Below are positions 16,784 to 26,060 of a stretch of DNA of 43,098 nt, piece after piece. Every line of letters starts with the position of its first letter. The first letter of the stretch is position 1. The notes below the pieces were generated by a model. It searched no databases and was not told the origin of the DNA. It saw nothing but the letters and a program-made list of their open reading frames with translations. The DNA is from Nioella sp. MMSF_3534 (GTDB lineage: Bacteria > Pseudomonadota > Alphaproteobacteria > Rhodobacterales > Rhodobacteraceae): NCBI RefSeq assembly GCF_030732985.1, contig NZ_JASHJX010000042.1, positions 1 through 43,098 of the forward strand, in the 5' to 3' direction. The position numbers and the translations under genes were made by a program.

Positions 16784-18139
16784 ATGGAAAATCTTGCGCA
16801 ACTTCGTCGCCTCGGACTCTTCGAGGCAAAAGTCCCGCGTTACACGAGCTATCCGCCTGCCACGAAGTTCTCGAACGACGTGGATTCAGGCGTGTACGCG
16901 GACTGGATCAATACAATCCCCGCCGGAACGCGGGTTTCATTGTATCTGCACGTGCCCTTCTGTCGCAGGCTGTGCTGGTTCTGTGCCTGCCGCACCCAGG
17001 GTGTGCGCAGCGACGAACCTGTCCGCGCCTATCTGGAGACGTTGAAGCAGGAAATCCGCAAGATCGGCGCAATGCTGCCCGAAGGGGTCGAGGTCGCGCG
17101 CCTGCATTGGGGCGGGGGCACCCCGACGCTGCTGTCGGACGCCATGATCACCGATCTGGCCGAGGAACTGGCGCGCGCATTCCCCTATTCCGACGGCATG
17201 GAGTTTTCCGTCGAGATCGACCCGAACGAGATCGACGCCGCGCGGCTGGACGCGCTGGCCGGTGCCGGGCTGAACCGCGCCTCGATCGGGGTGCAGGATT
17301 TCGACCCCGGCATTCAGAAGATCATCGGCCGCATCCAAAGCTACGAGGTCACCCGCGATGCTGTGGAACAGCTGCGCGCACGTGGCATCGCCTCGCTGAA
17401 TGCCGATATCCTGTTTGGCTTGCCGGAACAGAACCAGAAGCGGATTTCCGATTCAGTCCAGATGCTTCTGTCGCTCTCGCCTGACCGGGTGGCGCTCTAC
17501 GGCTATGCGCATGTGCCGTGGATGGCGCGGCGGCAGGCGATGATCCCGACGGATTCCCTGCCCCGCCCGGAAGAACGGCTGGAACTCTTTGAAACCGCCC
17601 GCCGCCTGTTCAAATGGGATGGCTATCAGGACATCGGCATCGACCATTTCGCCAAACCCGATGACGGGCTGGCCGTTGCCGCGCGCACCGGGCATCTGAG
17701 GCGCAATTTCCAGGGCTATACCGACGACACATGTGACGTGCTGATCGGCCTTGGAGCCTCGGCGATTTCAAGGTTCCCGCAGGGCTTCGCGCAGAACGCC
17801 TCGGGCACTGCCGACTATCAGAAAGCCGTGCGCGCCGGGGAACTCGCCACCGGCCGGGGCCATTGTTTCAAGGGCGAAGACCGCCTGCGCGCAAGGCTAA
17901 TCGAGGCACTGATGTGCGATTTTCATATCGACACTGCCGAAATCCGCCGCGATTTCGGGATCGGAGATCAGCAGCTGGAGGCTCTGTATCGCACGGCAGA
18001 GCAGGCATTTCCCGCCATGGTGACATGGGATGCCAAAGGCTTTCACGTCCGGCAGGAAGGCCGTGCGCTGACCCGGCTGATCGCGCGCGCCTTCGATGAA
18101 TACGAGATGCGCGAAGAGGGCCACAGCTCGGCCATCTGA
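16784..18139 (+). CDS. hemN: Oxygen-independent coproporphyrinogen III oxidase (radical SAM)
   Basis: HemN converts coproporphyrinogen III to protoporphyrinogen IX without oxygen, using S-adenosylmethionine and a [4Fe-4S] cluster. The 451-residue length fits true HemN (E. coli 457) rather than shorter HemW proteins. Cluster cysteines are C60, C64 and C67 in PFCRRLCWFCACRT, with the additional conserved C69. The N-terminal PRYTSYPPATKF and HWGGGTPTLL motifs are typical. The ATG at 16784 has no clear ribosome-binding site and lies only 42.5 bp from the centre of a perfect FNR box, so the mRNA may be leaderless. It is divergent from fnrL and convergent with the yej operon (15-bp gap). Confidence 0.96.
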   Translation: MENLAQLRRLGLFEAKVPRYTSYPPATKFSNDVDSGVYADWINTIPAGTRVSLYLHVPFCRRLCWFCACRTQGVRSDEPVRAYLETLKQEIRKIGAMLPEGVEVARLHWGGGTPTLLSDAMITDLAEELARAFPYSDGMEFSVEIDPNEIDAARLDALAGAGLNRASIGVQDFDPGIQKIIGRIQSYEVTRDAVEQLRARGIASLNADILFGLPEQNQKRISDSVQMLLSLSPDRVALYGYAHVPWMARRQAMIPTDSLPRPEERLELFETARRLFKWDGYQDIGIDHFAKPDDGLAVAARTGHLRRNFQGYTDDTCDVLIGLGASAISRFPQGFAQNASGTADYQKAVRAGELATGRGHCFKGEDRLRARLIEALMCDFHIDTAEIRRDFGIGDQQLEALYRTAEQAFPAMVTWDAKGFHVRQEGRALTRLIARAFDEYEMREEGHSSAI

Positions 18140-18154
18140 ACCGGGCGGCCCATC

Positions 18155-19747
18155 TCAGACGCGGGTCTGCCCGAAGGCTGCTGCCATCAGTTCCCGCGTG
18201 TAGGCCGTTCGGGGGTTACGGAAGATCTCGGCATTCGTGCCTGCCTCGACGATATCGCCCTGCTTCATGACGATCACCTTGTGGCTCAGGGCGCGCACCA
18301 CCTTCAGGTCATGACTGATGAACAGATAGGCCAGGTTGTGCCGCTTCTGCAGCCGTCGCAGCAGGTCGACGATCTGCACCTGCACGGTCATGTCCAGCGC
18401 GCTGGTCGGTTCGTCCAGCACAACCAGTTTCGGGTTCAGGATCATCGCCCGCGCGATCGCAATGCGCTGCCGCTGGCCGCCCGAAAACTCGTGCGGGTAG
18501 CGGTGCATCATGTCGGGGTCCAGCCCCACTTCTGTCAGGATATCGGCCACAAGCTCATAACTATTGTGATTGCCCGCAACCTCATGAACGCTCAGCCCCT
18601 CGGCAACGATCTGTTCAATGGTCATTCGCGGCGACAGCGACCCGTAAGGGTCCTGAAACACCACCTGCATATCCTTTCGCAGCGGTCGGATGCGGGTGGA
18701 ATTCCAGCCAGCGATCTCATTTCCCACAAAGGAAATCCGCCCCTCGGAGGACAGCAGTCGCAGAATCGCCAGCGCCAGTGTGGTCTTGCCGGACCCGGAT
18801 TCACCGACGACCCCGAGCGTCTCGCCCTGACGCACGGAAATCGTGGCCTCATTCACCGCCTTCACATGGCCGACCGTCTTGCGCAGCAACCCGCGCTGAA
18901 TCGGGAACCAGACGCGCAGGTTTTCCGTGCTGACAATCTCCTCTGCGTTGTCCGGCACCGGGTCGGGTTCGCCCGAAGGCTCTGCCGCCAGCAGGGAGCG
19001 GGTATAGGGATGTCGCGGGTTGGCGAAGATGTCTTCGGTTGGGCCCGCCTCCACGATCTCGCCGCCCTTCATGACGCAAACCTTGTCGGCGATGCGCCGC
19101 ACGATGCCAAGATCATGGGTGATGAACAGCAGGCTCATACCTTCGGACCGTTTCAGATCGGCCAGCAATTCGAGGATCTGCGCCTGAATGGTCACGTCGA
19201 GCGCCGTTGTGGGTTCGTCCGCCACCAGCAGATCTGGCCCGTTGGCCAAGGCCATGGCGATCATCACCCGCTGCCTCTGCCCGCCCGACAATTGGTGCGG
19301 ATAGGCGCGCAGGCGGGTTTCGGGGTCGCGGATGCCAACCTTGCGCAGCAATTCCAGAATACGCGCTTCGGCCGCGGCGCCGGTCAGGTTCTGGTGCAGG
19401 GCCAGGCTTTCCCCCAACTGCTTCTCGATCGTGTGCAGCGGGTTGAGCGAGGTCATCGGCTCCTGAAAGATGAAGCTGATGTCGTTGCCCCGCACCCGGC
19501 GCAGATCGGCCTCCGGTGCGCCGATCATCTCGGTGCCTTCGTACCGAACCGATCCCGACACCTCGGCGCTTTCCGGCAGCAGCGACACGGTTGACAGCGC
19601 CGTGACCGATTTACCCGACCCGGATTCGCCCACCAAAGCCACGGTTTCGCCTTGGCCGACCTCGAAGCTGACATTCTTCACGGCGTCGGTCGTGGCACCG
19701 TCCTGGGTGAAGCTCACCGACAGGTTTCTGACCTGAAGCAACGTCAT
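18155..19747 (-). CDS. yejF: Peptide ABC transporter ATP-binding protein, fused double cassette (YejF type)
   Basis: One 530-residue chain holds two ABC ATPase domains that power the YejB/YejE channel. Domain 1 has Walker A GESGSGKS at 40-47, signature LSGGQRQR and Walker B LLVADEPT. Domain 2 has GESGSGKT in the second half, FSGGQRQR and LVVLDEPT. Both end with oligopeptide-transporter-type sequence (HPYTRSLL and RTAYTRELM). The frame is open further upstream, but the ATG at 19747 overlaps the permease stop in ATGA fashion and starts [13 protein letters not shown] as expected. It is last in the operon. Substrates of YejABEF include microcin C and other peptides; here the substrate is inferred. 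Confidence 0.93.
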   Translation of the reverse strand: MTLLQVRNLSVSFTQDGATTDAVKNVSFEVGQGETVALVGESGSGKSVTALSTVSLLPESAEVSGSVRYEGTEMIGAPEADLRRVRGNDISFIFQEPMTSLNPLHTIEKQLGESLALHQNLTGAAAEARILELLRKVGIRDPETRLRAYPHQLSGGQRQRVMIAMALANGPDLLVADEPTTALDVTIQAQILELLADLKRSEGMSLLFITHDLGIVRRIADKVCVMKGGEIVEAGPTEDIFANPRHPYTRSLLAAEPSGEPDPVPDNAEEIVSTENLRVWFPIQRGLLRKTVGHVKAVNEATISVRQGETLGVVGESGSGKTTLALAILRLLSSEGRISFVGNEIAGWNSTRIRPLRKDMQVVFQDPYGSLSPRMTIEQIVAEGLSVHEVAGNHNSYELVADILTEVGLDPDMMHRYPHEFSGGQRQRIAIARAMILNPKLVVLDEPTSALDMTVQVQIVDLLRRLQKRHNLAYLFISHDLKVVRALSHKVIVMKQGDIVEAGTNAEIFRNPRTAYTRELMAAAFGQTRV

Positions 19748-20865
19748 TGGAAGGTCTTTCTGGGGTCGAACGCATCGCGCACGCCTTCGAAGATGAAGAC
19801 CAGCAGCGACAGCATGAAGGCGAAGGCTGTGAAGGCGGTAAAGCCGAGCCACGGGGCCTGAAGGTTGTTCTTGGCCTGAAGCGTCAGTTCCCCGAGCGAA
19901 GGGGCCGAGGATGGCAGGCCGAAGCCCAGGAAATCGAGCGCGGCCAGCGATCCGATGGTGCCCGTCACGATGAAGGGCAGCATGGTCAGCGTCGCTACCA
20001 TCGCATTGGGCAGCACATGGCGGAACATGATGACCTGATTGGACACGCCAAGCGCCCTAGCAGCGCGGACATATTCGAAATTCCGCGCCCTCAGGAATTC
20101 GGCCCTGACCACGCCCACTAGCGCTGTCCAGCCGAAGAGCGTCATGAGGAACACCAGCAGCCAGAAATCCATTCGGAAAATCGCCGCGACGATGATGATG
20201 ATGTATAGGCTTGGGGTCGCCCCCCACAGCTCGATCACCCTTTGGAACAGCAGGTCCACCAGCCCTCCAAAATAGCCCTGAACCGCGCCTGCCGCGATGC
20301 CGATGACCGACGTGAGGAAGGTCACGATCAAGGCGAAGGCCACGCTCAGCCGGAAGCCGTAGATCACGCGGGCCAGCACGTCGCGCGCGGTGTCATCGGT
20401 GCCAAGCCAATGGTCCGCATCGGGTGCGGACGGGGCCGCACCGCCGATATCGTTGACCGTGTTGTAGCTATAAGGCACCGGCGGCCAGATCAGCCAACCG
20501 CGATGGAAATCCTCGATGCTTTCGGCCAGTGCCCCGTTCCGGGCGGCTTCGATCACCGTATCGGGGTCATCCCAGCAATCCTCTATGCCGCCAGAGATGA
20601 TCAGGCATTGCACCTCGATATCGCGATAGACGGCCTCGGTTCGGAAGTCGCCGCCGAACTCCGTTTCCGGGTAGAAGGCGAAGATCGGGGTATAAAGCTC
20701 TCCCCGATAGCTGACCAGAAGCGGGCGGTCATTGGCCAGAAGCTCGGCAAAGAGCGACAGGACAAACAGGATGCCGAAGATCCACAGCGACCAAAACGCC
20801 CTGCGGTTGGCCTTGAAATTGCGCCAGCGGCGCCGGTTCAGGGGGGAGAGGCGGGGAAGACGCAT
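19744..20865 (-). CDS. yejE: Peptide ABC transporter permease (YejE type)
   Basis: A 373-residue inner-membrane permease. It starts with the motif SPLNRRRWRNFKANRRAFWSL, the typical N terminus of YejE, followed by a transmembrane helix and a long periplasmic loop (about 50-150). Five further helices and the BPD_transp_1 coupling loop (EFLRARNFEYVRAARALGVS) follow. It pairs with YejB. It starts 3 bp after the yejB stop and overlaps yejF by four bases. Confidence 0.92.
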   Translation of the reverse strand: MRLPRLSPLNRRRWRNFKANRRAFWSLWIFGILFVLSLFAELLANDRPLLVSYRGELYTPIFAFYPETEFGGDFRTEAVYRDIEVQCLIISGGIEDCWDDPDTVIEAARNGALAESIEDFHRGWLIWPPVPYSYNTVNDIGGAAPSAPDADHWLGTDDTARDVLARVIYGFRLSVAFALIVTFLTSVIGIAAGAVQGYFGGLVDLLFQRVIELWGATPSLYIIIIVAAIFRMDFWLLVFLMTLFGWTALVGVVRAEFLRARNFEYVRAARALGVSNQVIMFRHVLPNAMVATLTMLPFIVTGTIGSLAALDFLGFGLPSSAPSLGELTLQAKNNLQAPWLGFTAFTAFAFMLSLLVFIFEGVRDAFDPRKTFQ

Positions 20866-20868
20866 GGT

Positions 20869-22023
20869 TCAGGTCTCCCTCGATTCAAAGTCGATCCGGG
20901 GGTCGATCCAGATATACATGAGGTCGGAGAACAGCCCGACCACCAGCCCGATCAAGCCGAAGACGAAGAGTGTTCCGAAGATCACCGGGTAGTCCCGGCT
21001 GACCGCCGCCTCAAACCCAAGCCGCCCAAGGCCGTCGAGCGAGAAGATCGTCTCGATGATGAGCGACCCGCCGAAGAACACCGACACGAAGACCGCCGGA
21101 AAGCCCGCGATTACGATCAGCATGGCGTTGCGGAAGACATGGCCATAGAGCACTTTGCCCTCGCTCAGCCCCTTGGCCTTGGCGGTCATAACGTATTGCT
21201 TCTTGATCTCGTCCAAGAAGCTGTTCTTGGTCAGCAGCGTCAGCGTCGCAAAGGCCGAGATGGTCGAGGCCAGAACCGGCAACGTTATGTGCCAGAAATA
21301 GTCCAGCACCCTGCCGATCAGGCTCAACTCCTCCCAGTTGTCGGACGTAAGGCCCCTGAGCGGGAACCATTGCCAGTAAGATCCGCCTGCAAACAGGACC
21401 AGCAACAGGATTGCGAAGAGGAAGCCGGGGATCGCGTAGGCGACGATGATGACACCGCTGGTCACCGTGTCGAACCGGCTGCCGTCCTTTACCGCCTTGC
21501 GGATGCCAAGCGGGATCGAGACGATATAGGCAATCACCGTGGACCACAGGCCAAGCGTGATCGACACGGGCATCTTTTCCAGCACCAGATCAACGACGGA
21601 GATGGACCGGAAATAGCTTTCTCCGAAATCGAAGCGCAGGTAGTCCCACATCATCAGGAAGAAGCGTTCCAGTGCCGGGATATCCTCGGTCGTGCATTCT
21701 TCAACTTCGATATCGGGTTCACCGGCATAGCCGTCTTCACAGACGATCCGGGCGAAGTGGAACTCCACCTCCAGCTCGGCGATGAAATCGGGCGGCAGCC
21801 CGCGGGCGCCAAGGTAATTGTCTTCGCCCGCAAGCTCTGCGCCTCCAGCCTCGGCCCCACCGCCAGAGATACCGGCAAAGACGTCTCCTTCGCCCTCCAA
21901 CTCGGCCATGATCTGGTCAATCGGGCCACCGGGCACGAATTGTACGAGGGCGAAGTTGATCACCATGATCCCGATCAGCGTCGGAATCATCAGCAACAGC
22001 CGTCTGAGAATATAGGCGCCCAT
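20869..22023 (-). CDS. yejB: Peptide ABC transporter permease (YejB type)
   Basis: A 384-residue permease. It begins [20 protein letters not shown], the usual first helix of DppB-like permeases, then [14 protein letters not shown]. The C-terminal half has five helices and the coupling loop ([27 protein letters not shown]). Between them lies a periplasmic loop of about 100 residues with an acidic, glycine/alanine-rich start ([20 protein letters not shown]) and two cysteines (residues near 97 and 110) that could form a disulfide. It lies 6 bp after yejA and 3 bp before yejE. Confidence 0.93.
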   Translation of the reverse strand: MGAYILRRLLLMIPTLIGIMVINFALVQFVPGGPIDQIMAELEGEGDVFAGISGGGAEAGGAELAGEDNYLGARGLPPDFIAELEVEFHFARIVCEDGYAGEPDIEVEECTTEDIPALERFFLMMWDYLRFDFGESYFRSISVVDLVLEKMPVSITLGLWSTVIAYIVSIPLGIRKAVKDGSRFDTVTSGVIIVAYAIPGFLFAILLLVLFAGGSYWQWFPLRGLTSDNWEELSLIGRVLDYFWHITLPVLASTISAFATLTLLTKNSFLDEIKKQYVMTAKAKGLSEGKVLYGHVFRNAMLIVIAGFPAVFVSVFFGGSLIIETIFSLDGLGRLGFEAAVSRDYPVIFGTLFVFGLIGLVVGLFSDLMYIWIDPRIDFESRET

Positions 22024-22029
22024 CTTGGC

Positions 22030-23910
22030 TTAGAACGCTCCTGCGTCGCGCAGGGCGGCCTCGGCATCCGGGTCGATCCACCAGAAATCGAGGAAGCCGA
22101 GCGAATAGGGCGGCAGGTTCTCGGGGTAACGGTACATGTCGTAATAGGACACCCAGTGGTTGGGGTTGTACCACTGCGGGACGCGGAACCGTTCCCACCG
22201 GAGGACGCGGTCCAGCGCGCTGACCGCGACATTCAGCTCTTCTTGCGTTTCCGCATCGACAACGGCCTCGACCAGCGCATCCACGGCCGGATCGGCCACA
22301 CCTGCGGGGTTGAAGACGGAATCATTTGCCGTGGCAGACCCGAAATACTGGCGCAGGCCCGATCCGGGTTCATAGCTCATCGGGAAATGGTCGGTGATGA
22401 TGTCGAAATCATAGTCCCGTTCCCGCTGGCTGAACTGGGCATTGTCGACCCGGTTCAGGCGCGCATCAATACCGATGGCCTGAAGGTTTTCCACATAAGG
22501 GTTGATGATCCGGTCAAAGAGCGGGCTGGCATTGAGAAATTCGATCTCCAGGGTTTCACCCGCCGCGTTGCGCAGCATGCCGTCATCGCCGGGCGTCCAC
22601 CCGGCCTCTTCCAGCAGCGCCAGCGCCTGCCGCGCGCGGCGGCGGTCGAAGGACCGGTCCGGGTTCGCGGGCTCAATTGTATAGACCGGCTCGCTCAACA
22701 CCTCGGGGCGCAGCATGTCGGCCAGCGGTTCCAGCAAGGCAAGCTCCGCGTCAGAGGGCATGCCGGTCGCGGACAGATCGGTGTTTTCCCAGAACGACAC
22801 GTTCGGCGTGTAAAGACCGTAGAACAGGGTCTGGTTCGTCCATTCGAAGTTGAACATCAACGAAATGGCCTCGCGCACGCGCACGTCCTGAAACTGCGGG
22901 CGGCGCAAGTTCATCACGAAGCTCTGGCCCGAGGAAATGGTTCCGTCCGGGATTTCTTCACGCACGACCAGCCCCTGTTCCAGCTTGGGGAAGTCATAGG
23001 CCGTGGCCCATTGGGCGGAACTGCTTTCCTGACGGAAGGTATATTGGCCCGCCGTGAAGCCTTCGAATGCGGCAATGGCGTCGCCGTAATACTCGATTCG
23101 GATCGCATCGTAGTTATGGCGGCCCTGGTTGATCGGCAGATCATTTCCCCAGTAATCGGGATTGCGGCGGAACACGGTCCGCTCGCCCACTTCGATACGG
23201 CCCACAATGTAGGGGCCCGATCCGATCAGCGGCTCCAACCGGCTTTCATCGAAATCCAGCCCGGATGCTTCATGGCTGGCGCGGCTGAAAACCGGCAGGC
23301 CACCGGCATTGTCGATGCGGCCGCGCAGCGGGGCCTCGGGGTTGAAATCGAAACGAACGCGGCGATCATCCAGCACTTCCGCCCCGGCAATGGTCAGCCC
23401 GATCGAGGCGCGGAAGGATGGCAGCCCCTCGTCGCGCAGGATCTCATAGCTGAACACCACGTCATCGGCGGTAACTGGTGTGCCGTCGGAAAAGCGCGCT
23501 TCCTCGCGCAGGGTGAAAATCACGTAGGACCGGTCCTCGGGGTAAGCGATGCTTTCGCAAAGAAGGCAGTAGGAACTGCCGATCTCGTCCGACGTGCCCT
23601 CCAGCATCGACTCGAAGAAGATCGAGGCCAGAACCGCCGGGCGGCCCTGCCGGGTATAGGGATGCATCGAATCGAACGATCCTGACCACGCGAAGGAAAA
23701 CTCTCCGCCCTGCGGGGCATCAGGGTTCACGTAGTCCAGATGTTCGAAATCGGGGCCATAGCGCAGATCGCCGAAGGTCGAGACGCCGTGGGTGACGATC
23801 AGATCGTCCTCCTGCGAAAAACCGGGAGTGGCCAGAACGGACGCGGCCAGCAGGGGCAAAGCCATCCACCAGGAAACGGCGGGTCGGGTCGCTTGGCGGG
23901 TTCGGGTCAT
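22030..23910 (-). CDS. yejA: Periplasmic peptide-binding protein (YejA type, SBP family 5)
   Basis: The 626-residue solute receptor of the importer. The ATG at 23910 with GGAG upstream gives a signal peptide (basic start, hydrophobic WWMALPLLAASVLATP, cleavage near GFSQ-EDD). A GTG four codons upstream is an alternative start. Family 5 blocks are visible: WSGSFDSMHPYT, then AYPEDRSYVIFTLREEARFSDGTPVTADDVVFSYE, and near the end PPYSLGFLDFWWIDPDAE, which is typical of YejA rather than DppA/OppA. It heads yejABEF in its usual order. A cell-wall peptide role is possible but not shown. Confidence 0.93.
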   Translation of the reverse strand: MTRTRQATRPAVSWWMALPLLAASVLATPGFSQEDDLIVTHGVSTFGDLRYGPDFEHLDYVNPDAPQGGEFSFAWSGSFDSMHPYTRQGRPAVLASIFFESMLEGTSDEIGSSYCLLCESIAYPEDRSYVIFTLREEARFSDGTPVTADDVVFSYEILRDEGLPSFRASIGLTIAGAEVLDDRRVRFDFNPEAPLRGRIDNAGGLPVFSRASHEASGLDFDESRLEPLIGSGPYIVGRIEVGERTVFRRNPDYWGNDLPINQGRHNYDAIRIEYYGDAIAAFEGFTAGQYTFRQESSSAQWATAYDFPKLEQGLVVREEIPDGTISSGQSFVMNLRRPQFQDVRVREAISLMFNFEWTNQTLFYGLYTPNVSFWENTDLSATGMPSDAELALLEPLADMLRPEVLSEPVYTIEPANPDRSFDRRRARQALALLEEAGWTPGDDGMLRNAAGETLEIEFLNASPLFDRIINPYVENLQAIGIDARLNRVDNAQFSQRERDYDFDIITDHFPMSYEPGSGLRQYFGSATANDSVFNPAGVADPAVDALVEAVVDAETQEELNVAVSALDRVLRWERFRVPQWYNPNHWVSYYDMYRYPENLPPYSLGFLDFWWIDPDAEAALRDAGAF

Positions 23911-24020
23911 GCTGCGCTCCACTGCGAAATATCCTGCTTTGTATAGTTATGGGTGCAGATACCCTAAGGACCAGCCCCACCTTCGTTCAAGGCGAATTAC
24001 AATTTCGTGACCCTGAAATG

Positions 24021-24044
24021 AAAAAGGCCGCCCGGAAGGCGGCC
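24021..24044 (-). terminator. Rho-independent terminator of the cytochrome c gene
   Basis: On the minus strand GGCCGCC-TTCCG-GGCGGCC is followed by TTTTT, a textbook terminator 24 bp after the cytochrome stop codon. It separates this gene from yejA downstream. Confidence 0.9.
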
Positions 24045-24067
24045 AAATCCTGCGCATCTGTCACGAA

Positions 24068-24595
24068 TCAGTCGTCAAGCGAGTCCAGGTAGGCCACCAT
24101 CGCCGCGCGATCTTCCACGTCGCGCATACCAGAATAGGACATGGCGGTACCGGGCGCATATCCGCGCGGGTTTTCTAGGAAACCATTGAGCGCTTCCGGG
24201 GTCCAGTTGCCTTCCAGCCCTTCCAGGGTGCCGGAATAGCCAAATCCTTCGACCGATGCGATATCGCTGTTGACCACGCCATAGAGCGACGGGCCGGTTC
24301 CGTTCTGGCCGGGTTCGACCGAATGGCAGCTACGGCAGGCCCGGAACGCGCCTTCGCCATCGGCGGGGTCAGCGGCGGCGAGGTATTCGGAGAAGGGCAC
24401 TGCCTCCACCTCTTCCTCTTCCGCGTGATCGCCGTCGCCGGTGTCGATCACATAGCCGGCGAGATGTTCGCCATGAGCATCGTGTCCGCCACCGACGCTA
24501 TAAAGGCCGTCAGCAGCCCAACCGCCAAGAAGCAGAACAAGCCAGGCTGCGCAGACGCCGCCAACGGCTTTGGTGAGGGTCATCGTGTCAAACAT
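24068..24595 (-). CDS. Membrane-anchored monohaem cytochrome c
   Basis: A 175-residue class I cytochrome c. An uncleaved N-terminal helix at about 9-28 (KAVGGVCAAWLVLLLGGWAA) acts as anchor. A glycine/histidine/acid-rich linker (about 35-66) follows. The haem domain has C87-RS-C90-H91 and an axial methionine expected in PGTAMSYSGM near residue 150. Anchored cytochromes of this design (cytochrome c552/CycM or cy type) carry electrons from the bc1 complex to terminal oxidases, so it could feed the cbb3 oxidase of this window. The frame extends upstream to 25495, but that part is antisense to prephenate dehydratase; the ATG at 24595 gives the proper anchor. It is divergent from the prephenate dehydratase gene with a 108-bp gap. 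Confidence 0.93.
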   Translation of the reverse strand: MFDTMTLTKAVGGVCAAWLVLLLGGWAADGLYSVGGGHDAHGEHLAGYVIDTGDGDHAEEEEVEAVPFSEYLAAADPADGEGAFRACRSCHSVEPGQNGTGPSLYGVVNSDIASVEGFGYSGTLEGLEGNWTPEALNGFLENPRGYAPGTAMSYSGMRDVEDRAAMVAYLDSLDD

Positions 24596-24703
24596 GGTTA
24601 TCCCATCCACATTTCGCGTTGGCGGGTATCTACCGGCTTTCCTGCCCGGCTTGCAAGGTGTAGTCAGCGCGACAGAACGCCCTTGTTGAAGAAAGTCAGT
24701 GAA

Positions 24704-25534
24704 ATGACCGCTCGTATCGCCTTTCAGGGAGAACCCGGAGCCTATTCGCATCAGGCCTGCCACCAGGCACGCCCGCATCTGGAGGCCCTGCCCTGCGCCA
24801 CGTTCGAGGACGTGATCGAGGCCGTGCGCAGCGGCGCGGCGGTCGAAGCGATGCTGCCGGTGGAAAACTCCACCTATGGGCGGGTCGCCGATATCCACCG
24901 CCTGTTGCCCGATAGTGGCTTGCATATCGTCGACGAGGCCTTCGTGCGGGTACATATCAACCTGCTCGGGGTTCCCGGCAGTTCCATAGCCGATATCACC
25001 GATGCCTGGAGCCATCTGGTGCTGCTGCCGCAATGCGCGGGCTTCCTGCGCAAGCATCAGATCAAGGGGCGCGTCAGCCCCGACAATGCCCGCGCGGCCC
25101 GCGATATCGCGGAAAAGGGCAATCCGGCCCATGCGGCCTTGGCCTCGGAACTGGCGGGCGAGATCTATGGGCTCGACGTTCTGGCGCGGCATATCGAGGA
25201 TCACGACCAGAACACCACGCGTTTCCTGATCATGTCGCAGCAGCCCGACATGACCCGCCGTGCCGATCACATGATGACGACCTTCGTCTTCCAGGTGCGC
25301 AACATTCCGGCAGCGCTTTACAAGGCCATGGGCGGGTTCGCCACCAACGGCGTGAACATGACCAAGCTGGAAAGCTACATGGTCGGCGGCAGCTTCACCG
25401 CGACGCAGTTTTATGCCGATATCGAAGGCCACCCGGATGACCACAATGTGCAACTTGCGATGGACGAGCTGAAATACTTCACCTCGCATCTGCACATTCT
25501 GGGCACCTACCCGGCGGACCGGCTGCGCGACTGA
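24704..25534 (+). CDS. pheA: Prephenate dehydratase
   Basis: Makes phenylpyruvate from prephenate, the committed step to phenylalanine. The 276-residue product is a stand-alone dehydratase with no chorismate mutase domain. The N-terminal IAFQGEPGAYSHQA, the central VLPVENSTYGRV-like block (LPVENSTYGR) and the catalytic NTTRFLIM motif near 170 are all present. A C-terminal ACT domain (about 190-270, with FATNGVNMTKLESYM) should bind phenylalanine for feedback control. The usual ESRP motif reads ESYM, as in other alphaproteobacterial enzymes. The ATG at 24704 starts the protein exactly at the family N terminus. It is convergent with the SRPBCC gene (3-bp gap). Confidence 0.95.
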   Translation: MTARIAFQGEPGAYSHQACHQARPHLEALPCATFEDVIEAVRSGAAVEAMLPVENSTYGRVADIHRLLPDSGLHIVDEAFVRVHINLLGVPGSSIADITDAWSHLVLLPQCAGFLRKHQIKGRVSPDNARAARDIAEKGNPAHAALASELAGEIYGLDVLARHIEDHDQNTTRFLIMSQQPDMTRRADHMMTTFVFQVRNIPAALYKAMGGFATNGVNMTKLESYMVGGSFTATQFYADIEGHPDDHNVQLAMDELKYFTSHLHILGTYPADRLRD

Positions 25535-25537
25535 CGC

Positions 25538-26014
25538 CTAGCCGCGCCCCTGCTGACGGCGGTATTCGTCTTCATACTGGTTGGCCAGCGCCACGATCCG
25601 CGAATCGATCTTGCCCTGGATCTGGCGCCGCGCCAGCTTGACCGTTTGCAGGATCAGCCGCGCCGCCAGCGTGGTCGCCTTCAGGTGAGCCGTCACCCGC
25701 ACCTGCGTTTTCTCTGGCCCCAGGTCATCGAAATACAGATCCACGTCGACGGTCATGCCGCCGACGGTGGTTCTCATCTGCGCATGTTCCGGGCGATTCA
25801 ACCGGGTGACCGTGGCCTCAACCCCGCGCGCCTTGCCGCGGATTACGGCGGAACCGCGCCACGAACACCCCTCGGCCACCTCGGTGAACCCGTTCACGCG
25901 GCGGATATCGGCCCCGTATTGGCGGGCCGATGCCTCGTAGCGGGTGAAATCCGCAAAGCGGCTGAACGCGAAATCGCGGGGGACATCAACGTCTTCTTTG
26001 GTCTCGAAAATCAT
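25538..26014 (-). CDS. SRPBCC/START-like domain protein
   Basis: A 158-residue soluble protein with the layout of the SRPBCC (Bet v1-like) fold. It starts with a beta strand and the short helix FAFSRFADFTRYE, then strands rich in WRGSAVIRGKARGVEATVTRL, and ends in a long C-terminal helix (about 120-155). Such proteins bind hydrophobic ligands or serve in lipid or polyketide chemistry; no ligand can be named. It lies 46 bp downstream of nudC on the same strand and is probably co-transcribed. Confidence 0.78.
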   Translation of the reverse strand: MIFETKEDVDVPRDFAFSRFADFTRYEASARQYGADIRRVNGFTEVAEGCSWRGSAVIRGKARGVEATVTRLNRPEHAQMRTTVGGMTVDVDLYFDDLGPEKTQVRVTAHLKATTLAARLILQTVKLARRQIQGKIDSRIVALANQYEDEYRRQQGRG

Positions 26015-26060
26015 ACTGGTCCGTCCCCGTTACAATCGTCAGTCTGTCAATGTTTGCCCG

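Noticed and set aside
20242-23685. 1147-codon plus-strand open frame
   Set aside because: It is antisense to yejABE, whose products carry clear family motifs. Long antisense frames are expected in GC-rich DNA.
24596-25495. N-terminal extension of the cytochrome c frame
   Set aside because: Antisense to prephenate dehydratase, without features; the ATG at 24595 begins the membrane anchor.
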